Shown here: one piece after another, positions 1 through 6,953 of the stretch
Layout: every line of letters starts with the position of its first letter
Numbering within the stretch: the stretch's first letter is position 1
NCBI GenBank assembly: GCA_009691315.1
Contig: SICT01000043.1
Location: forward strand, 1-8,652
Reading direction: 5' to 3'
Source of the DNA: Candidatus Uhrbacteria bacterium
GTDB lineage: Bacteria > Patescibacteriota > Patescibacteriia > 2-12-FULL-60-25
DNA length: 8,652 nt
The notes under the pieces: model-generated
Told to the model about the DNA's origin: nothing
Database searches by the model: none
What the model saw: the letters and a program-made list of their open reading frames with translations, nothing else
Made by a program: the position numbers and the translations under genes

Positions 1-1655
1 TTACCAAGCTTGTCATATTCCTGCCCAACGTGCTTGGTGGCATCTGCCTCATCTTGTTCAAATTCAGCGAGCGAACGAGACCGTAATTCTTCTCGCGCAT
101 CACCCAAATCACTGATCAATTCCGCGCGCATCTCTCTCAAATCGGTTGGCATCCCTTCTCCTGATCGCATCATTTGATCGGTCAATTGGTTAATCGCTTG
201 TAACAACCCATGGGCGTGATCATAGGCGACTTTATCAAATCGATCTTGTTGACGCTCACTCAATGCTTTTCGGGCAGGATCCTTATCTTTTCCATACATT
301 TGTGCTTTCTTAAAACTCGCTTCACTATTCTTTAGCATCATTTGCTTTGCCTCTTCATAACTCGCCTGTAAACCCCTGATCTGTTCAAACGCACCTTCCG
401 ATTCCGCTTCTGCAGATACTTCTTGCGACACTGTCGGCATCTCGGTCGTTTTGCGCATCTCATTCGTCAGTTCAATAACCGGGTTCCCATCCGCATCCAC
501 GATCGGCATCTCTTCGGTCTTACGACTCCGAGCTCTTTCCCCTGCTCGCTCCGCTCGTTCATCCAGCATTTGAGGAGAAGTTGCATCAATATAATCCAAA
601 CGATCTGCCGCCACACCATGTTCTAACTCAAGAATCTTTTTTTCTACATTTTTCATCTCACTCTTAAGCATACGAGCATCTGACGCAGGCATCCCACCCG
701 CCTCTACCCTTTCTTTTAACTCACGATACAGTTCATTCCCATGTTCAAGCGCACGCTTTAATGCCGCATCTTCCAAATGCAATAAATGTTTTGGTGTGTC
801 TTCTCCTCGATCATTAAAACGATCACGAATGGCGTTCAGAGCCTCTTCCGCATCAATGAATCCTTTCTGCAAACCTTCAAAATCTGCCTGATCTTTCCCC
901 TGCTCAACTTTTTCCCCATCTTCAATCAAATCATCCATCAACTGTTGGCGCGCATGGTCACCTAATTCTTGCTGACGATCCTTGTCCAAGGTCACAACAG
1001 ATTGATCGGCGATCTCCTTTCCTCCATGTTTTTCATAGGTTTGATCCGCCATCTGGTTCAGAGACTGGATCGCCTTTTGAATTTCCGGCGCAACATCCTC
1101 AACGGTTTTCCCATCTCGTTCAGCGATTTCATGTAGTTCATCTTGCAAGACAGCCTGGAGTTCCATCACGCGCTTTGCTAATTCAGGCTGCTTTTGCTCA
1201 TCCTTATTCATCTGAAGATCCGTCTCTGCTTCCGCCAGCTCCATAAATAATTTAGCCGTATCAGGCTCGCGGGATTTGAGATGACTTTCCGCACGCCATA
1301 GATTTTCAAGATTCTCTAGTTCAGTACGCGCCTCATCCATTGCATTTTTTGCTGTCTCTGCAGACGTTTCGGCGCGAGCGTTCAAATCCTGTGCTGTAGC
1401 CGCAACCTCTGTATCCCCTCCTGCTTGAGTTACCCATTCGTTAATCTGCTCGTCTGTCAAAACCTCTTCCGGAAGATTCTCTTTTTCACGAGCGACCTGT
1501 TCCTTGACTTTTGCCGCCATGTCATCAAGCCAAGCAAAATCATTTTCCGTTTCCCGATCTTCCGGAACAGCTTTCAAAGCTCGCTCTGTCTTTCCCGGTT
1601 TTTCGGCAAGAGGGATATCCCTCTCTGTTGGCATCGCCTCCCGTGGTTTACGCAT
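1..1655 (-). CDS. Large acidic cysteine-free helical protein, function unknown (partial, C-terminus outside window)
   Basis: This reading frame is open from the start codon to the left edge (551 codons) and continues outside, so only the N-terminal part is visible. I recognise no family. About 23% of residues are Asp or Glu, with many Lys, Arg, Gln and Ala; there is no cysteine, and the only tryptophans are W42, W74 and W120. No signal peptide or membrane segment is present, so it is probably cytoplasmic. Stretches such as 95-180, 295-350 and 420-545 look strongly helical or coiled-coil, separated by Pro/Gly-containing linkers. A small internal echo is seen: RKTEEMPI (378-385) and RKTTEMPT (401-408) flank a less helical linker. 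The start at 1655 is chosen because a GGAGG lies just upstream; an in-frame ATG at 1670 has none. It is transcribed divergently from rel. A structural or scaffold role would be a guess. Confidence is high that it is a real gene, and low on function. Confidence 0.85.
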   Translation of the reverse strand, partial: MRKPREAMPTERDIPLAEKPGKTERALKAVPEDRETENDFAWLDDMAAKVKEQVAREKENLPEEVLTDEQINEWVTQAGGDTEVAATAQDLNARAETSAETAKNAMDEARTELENLENLWRAESHLKSREPDTAKLFMELAEAETDLQMNKDEQKQPELAKRVMELQAVLQDELHEIAERDGKTVEDVAPEIQKAIQSLNQMADQTYEKHGGKEIADQSVVTLDKDRQQELGDHARQQLMDDLIEDGEKVEQGKDQADFEGLQKGFIDAEEALNAIRDRFNDRGEDTPKHLLHLEDAALKRALEHGNELYRELKERVEAGGMPASDARMLKSEMKNVEKKILELEHGVAADRLDYIDATSPQMLDERAERAGERARSRKTEEMPIVDADGNPVIELTNEMRKTTEMPTVSQEVSAEAESEGAFEQIRGLQASYEEAKQMMLKNSEASFKKAQMYGKDKDPARKALSERQQDRFDKVAYDHAHGLLQAINQLTDQMMRSGEGMPTDLREMRAELISDLGDAREELRSRSLAEFEQDEADATKHVGQEYDKLG

Positions 1656-1659
1656 TGGT

Positions 1660-1664
1660 CCTCC
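1660..1664 (-). promoter_or_regulatory. Shine-Dalgarno site GGAGG that decides the start of the acidic protein
   Basis: GGAGG on the minus strand ends 4 bases before the ATG at 1655. The alternative in-frame ATG at 1670 lies upstream of this motif and has no purine-rich site of its own. The spacing is slightly short but usable. This is the only strong Shine-Dalgarno site I see in front of a gene in the window. Confidence 0.6.
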
Positions 1665-1700
1665 GCCCATATAGATCAAGATTAAAAATAAATTATTTGT

Positions 1701-1729
1701 AAGATAACCCAAAATCTCGCTTTTGTCAA
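1701..1729 (-). promoter_or_regulatory. Promoter of the acidic protein gene (TTGACA - 17 - TATCTT)
   Basis: On the minus strand a perfect -35 box TTGACA (1729-1724) is followed after exactly 17 bases by TATCTT (1706-1701, 4 of 6 consensus). Transcription would begin near 1694, leaving a leader of about 39 bases before the ATG at 1655, enough to contain the GGAGG site. It is the best sigma-70-type promoter in the window by -35 match and spacing. Confidence 0.6.
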
Positions 1730-1751
1730 AACTAAAAAATCATGTTACATA
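1723..1751 (+). promoter_or_regulatory. Possible rel promoter (TTGTCA - 17 - extended TACATA)
   Basis: TTGTCA (1723-1728, 5 of 6) is followed after 17 bases by TACATA (1746-1751), a weak -10 box preceded by TG at 1743-1744 as in extended -10 promoters. A start of transcription near 1758 would coincide with the ATG at 1759 and make the rel mRNA leaderless. The -10 match is poor, so this is tentative. It overlaps the -35 box of the opposing promoter. Confidence 0.3.
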
Positions 1752-1758
1752 CAAGGGT

Positions 1759-3273
1759 ATGCCTGTAAATCCGACGGAACAAAAAACCCTGGACACCCTT
1801 TGCGCAGACGTCTTGGCTTATGATCCTCAAGCAGATATTACAACCCTAAAACGCGCCTATCAATTTGCGGACGAGGCCCATGGCGGGCAAAAACGCGCCA
1901 CCGGCGAACCCTATATCGTTCATCCCCTTGCCACAGCCTTCACGCTTGCCGAGATGCGGCTCCCTGTTCCCATTTTAATCGCCGGTATTCTGCACGACAT
2001 TCCAGAAGACACGCAACGAACGCTCGAGGATGTGCGCGCGGCGTTTGGCGATGACGTGGCTTCCATGGTCGCGGGAATCACCAAACTCGGAAAAATCAAA
2101 TATCGTGGGATGGAGCGCTACATCGAGAATCTACGCAAAATGTTTTTAGCCATGGCCGCTGATGTGCGTGTCGTCTTTATTAAATTCGCGGATCGTCTCC
2201 ATAATTTAGAAACGCTCGAAGTCATCCCACCAAAAAAACAATATCGCATCGCCCTCGAGTCGCTGGAAATCTACGCGCCGATTGCGAACCGTCTAGGCAT
2301 GGGAGAAATGAAAGGACGGCTCGAAGATGCCGCCTTTAAATATATCTATCCAAAAGAATACGAATGGGCAAAAAATCTGGCCAAGACCACGCGCGAAGAT
2401 AAACAAGAATATCTTGATCGTGTGACCCGTCTGACACAGGAAACGCTCGAACAGGCTGGGCTTAAAAACGTCCGTTTACATGGTCGAGAGAAACACCTTT
2501 ATTCTCTCTATAGAAAACTGCTAAAAAACGAACGTAGCATCGCCCGTATTTACGATCTGATCGCTCTGCGGATCATTGTCGATTCCGTGGCAGATTGCTA
2601 CGCCGCGCTTGGCATCATTCATAGCCGCTGGACTCCCCTGAAAGGCCGCATCAAAGATTATATCGCCCAGCCAAAACCCAATGGCTATCGCTCACTCCAC
2701 ACAACGGTGTTTTGTGAAGATGGAGAGATTGTTGAATTTCAAATCCGTACTAAAGCCATGCATGAGGAGGATGAATTTGGTATTGCCGCACACTGGGCCT
2801 ATGACGAACAAGGAAAATATCGTACGAGCACATCTCCGATGGGTGGTGCGCCACCGGCATGGGTCCACGAACTCGCGGATATCCAGCAAGAACTCGCGGA
2901 CAAAAAACAATTTGTGCAATCACTAGAAGATATAAAAATCGACATATTTCACGATCGTATTTTCGTCTTTACTCCAAAAGGTGATGTGATTGATTTGCCG
3001 GAAGATAGTACGTGCGTAGATCTTGCCTATGCCATTCATACGGAAATCGGTAACACCTGTACCGGAGCAAAAGTCAACGAAGAGGTCACGCCGCTTGATC
3101 GCGTGCTTAAAAATGGCGATATGGTGGAAATCCTCACAGATAAATCACGCAAAGGCCCAAACCCTGACTGGAATAAATTCGTTAAAACCCGCCACGCCAA
3201 AGTAAAAATTAGACAATTTGCCCGCTCAAAAATCAGTTCGTGGATCAAAGGAATTTTACCGGGGACGAAATAG
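1759..3273 (+). CDS. rel: Bifunctional (p)ppGpp synthetase/hydrolase, Rel/SpoT family, short form
   Basis: This cytoplasmic enzyme makes (p)ppGpp from ATP and GTP/GDP and degrades it again, controlling the stringent response. Residue numbers here count from a TTG at 1723. The HD hydrolase domain (about 40-200) keeps HDIPED (91-96) and FADRLHNL (155-162), matching the HDxxED signature of active hydrolases. The synthetase domain (about 250-360) has GREKHLYS, RIKD (309-312), PNGYRSLHT and AAHWAY. RxKD at this place is the form found in bifunctional enzymes rather than the ExDD of monofunctional RelA. A TGS domain follows (about 408-472). The protein then ends near 516, whereas long Rel proteins have about 700-750 residues, so the C-terminal zinc-finger and ACT domains are missing. 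The ATG at 1759 (504 residues) is preferred: the TTG at 1723 lacks a ribosome site and sits inside a likely -35 box. The stop is one base from that of parB. Confidence 0.93.
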   Translation: MPVNPTEQKTLDTLCADVLAYDPQADITTLKRAYQFADEAHGGQKRATGEPYIVHPLATAFTLAEMRLPVPILIAGILHDIPEDTQRTLEDVRAAFGDDVASMVAGITKLGKIKYRGMERYIENLRKMFLAMAADVRVVFIKFADRLHNLETLEVIPPKKQYRIALESLEIYAPIANRLGMGEMKGRLEDAAFKYIYPKEYEWAKNLAKTTREDKQEYLDRVTRLTQETLEQAGLKNVRLHGREKHLYSLYRKLLKNERSIARIYDLIALRIIVDSVADCYAALGIIHSRWTPLKGRIKDYIAQPKPNGYRSLHTTVFCEDGEIVEFQIRTKAMHEEDEFGIAAHWAYDEQGKYRTSTSPMGGAPPAWVHELADIQQELADKKQFVQSLEDIKIDIFHDRIFVFTPKGDVIDLPEDSTCVDLAYAIHTEIGNTCTGAKVNEEVTPLDRVLKNGDMVEILTDKSRKGPNPDWNKFVKTRHAKVKIRQFARSKISSWIKGILPGTK

Positions 3274-3274
3274 T

Positions 3275-4165
3275 TTATTCAACCAATCGCCGTAAAAGCG
3301 CTTGCAATTCTTCGTCAGAAAAAAACTTAAGCAGGATGTCTCCTTCACCTTGCACAGAACGCTTGATCTGAACACGGCAATGCAGAGCCTGGCGCAAACG
3401 CTCTTCCATTTCGATGAGATTTGCATCTTGTTTTTTTGGTTGGCGAGGATGGAAGACACGCGCTTCGGTTTGACGCACGGTAAAATTTCCCGCAAGCATG
3501 GCTTGAAATAATTTCATGCGTTCATCTTCCGTGGGAAGAGATAACAACGTGCGTGCATTCGAAGCGGAAATTTTCCCCTGCATCAGCGCCTCTTGAATCG
3601 GTTCAGGTAATTGCAAAAGACGAACGGTGTTCCCGACCTGCGGCCGGCTCTTCCCAACTTTTTTTGAGACCTCATCCTGTGTGAGAGCAAACTCCTCCAT
3701 CAGTCTCACATAAGCCTTGGCTTCTTCTATCGGATTCAAATCCTGACGCTGAACATTTTCAATCACGGCAAGTTCCAATTTTTCCTGCTCTGTCGCGGTC
3801 CGAACCACCACCGGAACGGTTGCGAGTCCAGCAATCGTTGAAGCACGTAAACGCCGTTCCCCAGCGATCAACTGATAATGTCCATCTGGGAGAGCGGTGA
3901 CAATCAGCGGCTGAATCACGCCGTGTTCTTTTATACTCAAAATCAAATCTTCTAATTGCGCGTGATCAAAATGCACCCGCGGCTGATGCGGATTACGCTC
4001 GACCAATTCAACCGGAATTTGATAAATTTCATGACGGGGAGCCGTGAGCTCTGTTCCCGGCATGGGCTGTGTGAGAGAGATTGGGGGAACGGATGGTACC
4101 GGCGGTTTTGGGGGGATCAATGCGCCCAATCCCCTGCCCAATCCTGATTGACGACCTAGTATCAT
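3275..4165 (-). CDS. parB: ParB/Spo0J chromosome-partitioning protein (CTPase, parS-binding)
   Basis: ParB binds parS sites, uses CTP to slide along DNA as a clamp, and stimulates ParA to segregate the replicated origin. The 296-residue length is normal for chromosomal ParB. The N-terminus has the LGRGLGALI motif (9-17), the region that contacts ParA. A Pro-rich linker follows (about 18-45). The CTP-binding domain includes NPHQPR (58-63), AGERRLRAS (101-109) and ENVQRQDLNPIEEA (136-149). A helix-turn-helix lies around 161-183, and the C-terminal dimerisation segment ends in SDEELQALLRRL. The gene begins 3 bases after the parA stop, with no Shine-Dalgarno site, suggesting translational coupling. 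Its stop is one base from the convergent rel stop. The family assignment is secure. Confidence 0.95.
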   Translation of the reverse strand: MILGRQSGLGRGLGALIPPKPPVPSVPPISLTQPMPGTELTAPRHEIYQIPVELVERNPHQPRVHFDHAQLEDLILSIKEHGVIQPLIVTALPDGHYQLIAGERRLRASTIAGLATVPVVVRTATEQEKLELAVIENVQRQDLNPIEEAKAYVRLMEEFALTQDEVSKKVGKSRPQVGNTVRLLQLPEPIQEALMQGKISASNARTLLSLPTEDERMKLFQAMLAGNFTVRQTEARVFHPRQPKKQDANLIEMEERLRQALHCRVQIKRSVQGEGDILLKFFSDEELQALLRRLVE

Positions 4166-4168
4166 ACA

Positions 4169-4957
4169 TTAAACAGCGCGGATGCGAATGGCATCTGTTT
4201 CACGATCCAAAATTTCACGGGCCAAACGTTCGTACGCTTTCGCTCCTTTCGAAATCGGGTCAAAGTGGACAATCGTACGCCCAAACGACGGCGCTTCTGC
4301 CAACCGTACATTGCGTGGAATAACCGCACGAAAAATATTATTGGGAAAATATTTATACAATTCTTGTAAAACATCGTCCGAGAGCTTGGTCCGGCCATCG
4401 TACATCGTAATCACCGCACCCAACACATCAACCTCGGGACGCAAACGATCTTTCACGAGCTGAACGGTCTCAAGTAATTGCCCCAACCCTTCGAGCGCAT
4501 AATATTCCGCTTGCACCGGGATCAGGATTTCATCACCAGCCACGATTCCATTCAAGGTAATCAATCCAAGCGTCGGCGGACAATCAATTAAAATAAAATC
4601 ATAATCATTGCGCACTTCAAGAAGCGAGTCACGCAATCTGAACTCACGCCTCTCCATATCCACGAGTTCAATATTAAGACCCGCGAGCGCGGTTGTTGCC
4701 GGCGCCACATGCAACCCTTCATGCGCCGACATCTGCACAATCTCTTGCATCCGTACCTGACCAAGAATCGCTTCGTACACGCCACGCTCCAGTCCACGAT
4801 GATCAATGCCCATACCTGATGTTGCGTTTGCCTGCGGATCAAGATCAACAACCAACACAAATTTTCCAAGCTCGGCCAGATACGCCCCCAAATTAATCGC
4901 CGTCGTGGTTTTTCCCACGCCACCCTTTTGATTCACGATAGAAATAATGCGCGCCAT
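4169..4957 (-). CDS. parA: ParA/Soj chromosome-partitioning ATPase
   Basis: ParA is a P-loop ATPase that binds nucleoid DNA as an ATP dimer; ParB-parS triggers hydrolysis, and the resulting gradient moves origins apart. The protein has 262 residues, typical of chromosomal Soj-type ParA without an N-terminal helix-turn-helix. The deviant Walker A motif KGGVGKTT spans 11-18, including the signature lysine K11. DLDPQAN (38-44) and ILIDCPP (122-128) are the other nucleotide-site motifs, and a conserved C-terminal stretch SFGRTIVHFDP is at 224-234. The ATG at 4957 is chosen because the family begins a few residues before the P-loop. A longer frame to 5074 would overlap the antiporter gene heavily and adds an unrelated sequence. 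It starts 4 bases after the antiporter stop and is followed by parB after 3 bases, so the three genes probably form one operon. Confidence 0.95.
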   Translation of the reverse strand: MARIISIVNQKGGVGKTTTAINLGAYLAELGKFVLVVDLDPQANATSGMGIDHRGLERGVYEAILGQVRMQEIVQMSAHEGLHVAPATTALAGLNIELVDMERREFRLRDSLLEVRNDYDFILIDCPPTLGLITLNGIVAGDEILIPVQAEYYALEGLGQLLETVQLVKDRLRPEVDVLGAVITMYDGRTKLSDDVLQELYKYFPNNIFRAVIPRNVRLAEAPSFGRTIVHFDPISKGAKAYERLAREILDRETDAIRIRAV

Positions 4958-4961
4958 GGGC

Positions 4962-6662
4962 CTAGTGTACGTCAACCAGAGGCAAAACGGCAAGCCCAAC
5001 CTTACGCTTAAGATGTTCCAAATGTTTTTTGCGTTCGGGAATAAACTTGTCCGGATCGGTCCCGTATTTATCAATCAACAAGGAGGCGTAATTACCTCCC
5101 AAAAAGTGGGGCATAACGACATACGTCGCACCAGCATCATATAACAGAACCGCATCCTCAACCGAATGCGCCATGAGAATCACGATCGCCTGCTCATGAG
5201 CTTTGCGTGCTTTACTTAGAATAAAAGCGTTGGTAGAAAAATCCGGTAAGGTAGAAATAATCACTTGCGCATGCTTAAAATTTAACTCATCCAAAAATTC
5301 ATTATCTTCTGCATCGCCATAACGGCAGGGGATGTTCGACTGTGACAAACGAGAGATGACCTCTGGATCAAAATCGATCACGATATATTTTTTTCGTGAC
5401 TTGCGAATAGAAACAAGAAAATCGCTTCCCACACGATGACAACCAAATAATAAAATATCAAATCGTTCGCGTCGTCCACGTTCCTTGATCGGCAGGCGGC
5501 GCTCAAAGAGTCGTAAAAAAGGAGCGAAGACGCGTTCGACTGCTGAGGCATAGCGCACTAAATAGGTCGAACTGGCGATGGAAATCAAAGCCACAACGGT
5601 AATCAAGGGTAAGATCTCAGAGGAAAGATGGCCAACCTGGATACCGAGCAGAACTAACAAGAGAGAAAATTCACTCACTTGCGCCACAGCCACTCCCACA
5701 AAAAAACTCGTTTTCTTATTATATCCAAGAAAACTCATCAAAATAATCGCGATCAGTGGATTCCCAATAATGACATAGGCCGAAAAAACAATCATCGGAA
5801 ACCACAGAGCGGACACACCGGCGAATGTGAGTTGTGATCCCAACAGAACAAAAAACAGCACTAAAAAGAAATCTCTCAACAGTTTCATTTTGGCATTGAT
5901 CTCATAGTGATAGGGGGATGCGGCCAGAGTGATTCCTGCGACCAACGCACCAATTTCTGGCGTAAATCCAATCACAGAAAAAAGTGCGGCCAGCCCCAAC
6001 CCCCACCCAATCGAAAACAAAAAAAGAAATTCTTGTGAAGCGGCAAAAAGTTTAACCAGTGCCGGCAAGGCATATTTGCTGACGAGATAGAGAACAGCGA
6101 TGACCCAGAGAACATTACCAAGCAAAAAGAAAATCGTGTTACGATCGAATGTTCCTTGCGCGGTCGTAGAGATAAAAATGAGCAAAAGACTCGCGATCAA
6201 ATCTTGGATCAAGAGCATCCCAATGGCAATTTTGCCGTAGAGTTTTTCCGTATCACGTTTATCAGACAAAAGTTTGAGCACGATGATCGTACTGCTAAAG
6301 GTCAGTGCGGCAGCGATATAAATTGCGGTGAGCGGTAGAAATCCCAAACCACGCGACAAAAAAAATCCAATCAAAGCCGTAAAAATAATCTGGCCGAGTC
6401 CTGCCACAAGTGATGCTCTGCCAACCTGTTTCAAGACATACGGACTCAAACTCAAACCTACGAGAAACAGGAGTGTCGTGATTCCAAGTTTAGAAAATAC
6501 TTCAATCGTATCCTGTGCATGAATCAAATTGAGAACCAACGGCCCAACCAAAATACCGGTCAAAATATGACCCACGATCAGCGGCTGACGTAACATCTGC
6601 ATCACGAGCGCGATCAGCGTCGCAATCACAAGGATCAAACTCAATTCAAAAAAAATGGACAC
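4962..6662 (-). CDS. CPA2-family cation:proton antiporter with C-terminal TrkA-N (RCK) domain, KefB-like
   Basis: This inner-membrane protein has 566 residues. Residues 1-375 form a sodium/proton-exchanger-type domain with about 12 hydrophobic segments; characteristic stretches are IQDL (152-155), LRDFFLVLFFVLLGSQL (262-278) and VAQVSEFSLLL (326-336). After a basic linker (about 385-400), residues 401-540 form a Rossmann-type TrkA-N domain, which in this family senses nucleotides and gates transport. Its dinucleotide loop reads GCHRVG (407-412) where GxGxxG is usual, so the middle glycine is histidine; ligand specificity may differ. The acidic residue that usually ends strand 2 is present (VIDFD, 428-432). 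The start is GTG at 6662, in line with the family's N-terminus; a TATACT box ends 6 bases before it, suggesting a leaderless mRNA. The ion (potassium or sodium) cannot be told from sequence. It heads the antiporter-parA-parB operon. Confidence 0.9.
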   Translation of the reverse strand: MSIFFELSLILVIATLIALVMQMLRQPLIVGHILTGILVGPLVLNLIHAQDTIEVFSKLGITTLLFLVGLSLSPYVLKQVGRASLVAGLGQIIFTALIGFFLSRGLGFLPLTAIYIAAALTFSSTIIVLKLLSDKRDTEKLYGKIAIGMLLIQDLIASLLLIFISTTAQGTFDRNTIFFLLGNVLWVIAVLYLVSKYALPALVKLFAASQEFLFLFSIGWGLGLAALFSVIGFTPEIGALVAGITLAASPYHYEINAKMKLLRDFFLVLFFVLLGSQLTFAGVSALWFPMIVFSAYVIIGNPLIAIILMSFLGYNKKTSFFVGVAVAQVSEFSLLLVLLGIQVGHLSSEILPLITVVALISIASSTYLVRYASAVERVFAPFLRLFERRLPIKERGRRERFDILLFGCHRVGSDFLVSIRKSRKKYIVIDFDPEVISRLSQSNIPCRYGDAEDNEFLDELNFKHAQVIISTLPDFSTNAFILSKARKAHEQAIVILMAHSVEDAVLLYDAGATYVVMPHFLGGNYASLLIDKYGTDPDKFIPERKKHLEHLKRKVGLAVLPLVDVH

Positions 6663-6668
6663 GGTGAC

Positions 6669-6677
6669 AGTATAACA
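6669..6677 (-). promoter_or_regulatory. Extended -10 promoter of the antiporter-parA-parB operon
   Basis: The minus strand reads TG-T-TATACT, an extended -10 element with 5 of 6 consensus bases. No convincing -35 box lies 16-18 bases upstream, which extended -10 promoters tolerate. Only 6 bases separate the box from the GTG at 6662, so transcription should begin at or next to the start codon. Confidence 0.55.
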
Positions 6678-6693
6678 TATATTTGCCCAAGGT

Positions 6694-6722
6694 TTGACGG
6701 GTTCTGTTTTTTATTTCATGAT
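6694..6722 (+). promoter_or_regulatory. Probable promoter of tRNA-Leu (TTGACG - 17 - CATGAT)
   Basis: TTGACG (6694-6699, 5 of 6) is spaced 17 bases from CATGAT (6717-6722, 4 of 6). The predicted start near 6729 lies about 5 bases before the mature tRNA 5' end at 6734. It diverges from the antiporter promoter within a 71-base gap. Confidence 0.5.
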
Positions 6723-6733
6723 GTGGGGCACTT

Positions 6734-6820
6734 GGGCGGATGGCGGAACTGGCAGACGCACAGGACTCAAAATCCTGCGACCGCAAGGTCATGAGGGTTC
6801 GACCCCCTCTCTGCCCACCA
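6734..6820 (+). tRNA. trnL: tRNA-Leu (anticodon CAA)
   Basis: This is a full type II cloverleaf of 87 bases with an encoded CCA. The acceptor stem is GGGCGGA (6734-6740) against TCTGCCC (6810-6816) with one G-U pair, then discriminator A and CCA (6818-6820). The anticodon stem CAGGA/TCCTG encloses loop CTCAAAA, with anticodon CAA at 6768-6770, which reads TTG. The long variable arm (6778-6792) forms a GACC/GGTC hairpin with a GCAA tetraloop, as expected for a leucine tRNA. The T arm is GAGGG-TTCGACC-CCCTC. An intrinsic terminator follows 7 bases later. Confidence 0.97.
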
Positions 6821-6827
6821 CGTAAAG

Positions 6828-6853
6828 ACCTTACATTTATTGTAGGGTTTTTT
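6828..6853 (+). terminator. Intrinsic terminator after tRNA-Leu
   Basis: An 8-bp stem, ACCTTACA (6828-6835) with TGTAGGGT (6841-6848), contains one G-U pair, has loop TTTAT, and runs into a T tract (6848-6853). It ends the tRNA-Leu transcript and separates it from the downstream repeat-protein gene. Confidence 0.85.
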
Positions 6854-6953
6854 CATTAAGGTCCACGTGGCAGGCCAAACTTATCCCCTTGACATGCTGT
6901 TTTATTTATGGAACGGAGTATATAGTACCTTTAATCTTTATTTGACTCTCTTT

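Noticed and set aside
423..1702. Plus-strand open frames at 423-626, 1425-1685 and 1511-1702
   Set aside because: They are antisense shadows of the continuous minus-strand acidic-protein frame and have no promoter, ribosome site or family resemblance.
4958..5074. N-terminal extension of ParA to 5074
   Set aside because: The extension overlaps the C-terminal coding region of the antiporter and is unlike ParA; the ATG at 4957 sits just before the P-loop as in the family.
6863..6870. CCACGTGG palindrome as an operator or parS core
   Set aside because: It is only 8 bp, does not extend symmetrically, and lacks the flanking TTT/AAA of parS; chance is sufficient.
6880..6888. TTATCCCCT as a DnaA box near parAB
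   Set aside because: It matches 7 of 9 bases, is isolated, and has no cluster or AT-rich unwinding region, so there is no support for an origin here.
6867..6953. Upstream in-frame starts (GTG 6867, ATG 6894) for the repeat protein
   Set aside because: They would add a hydrophobic leader unlike the charged, repetitive rest and have no ribosome site; the 6867 GTG begins inside the CCACGTGG palindrome shortly after the tRNA terminator. Not fully excluded.
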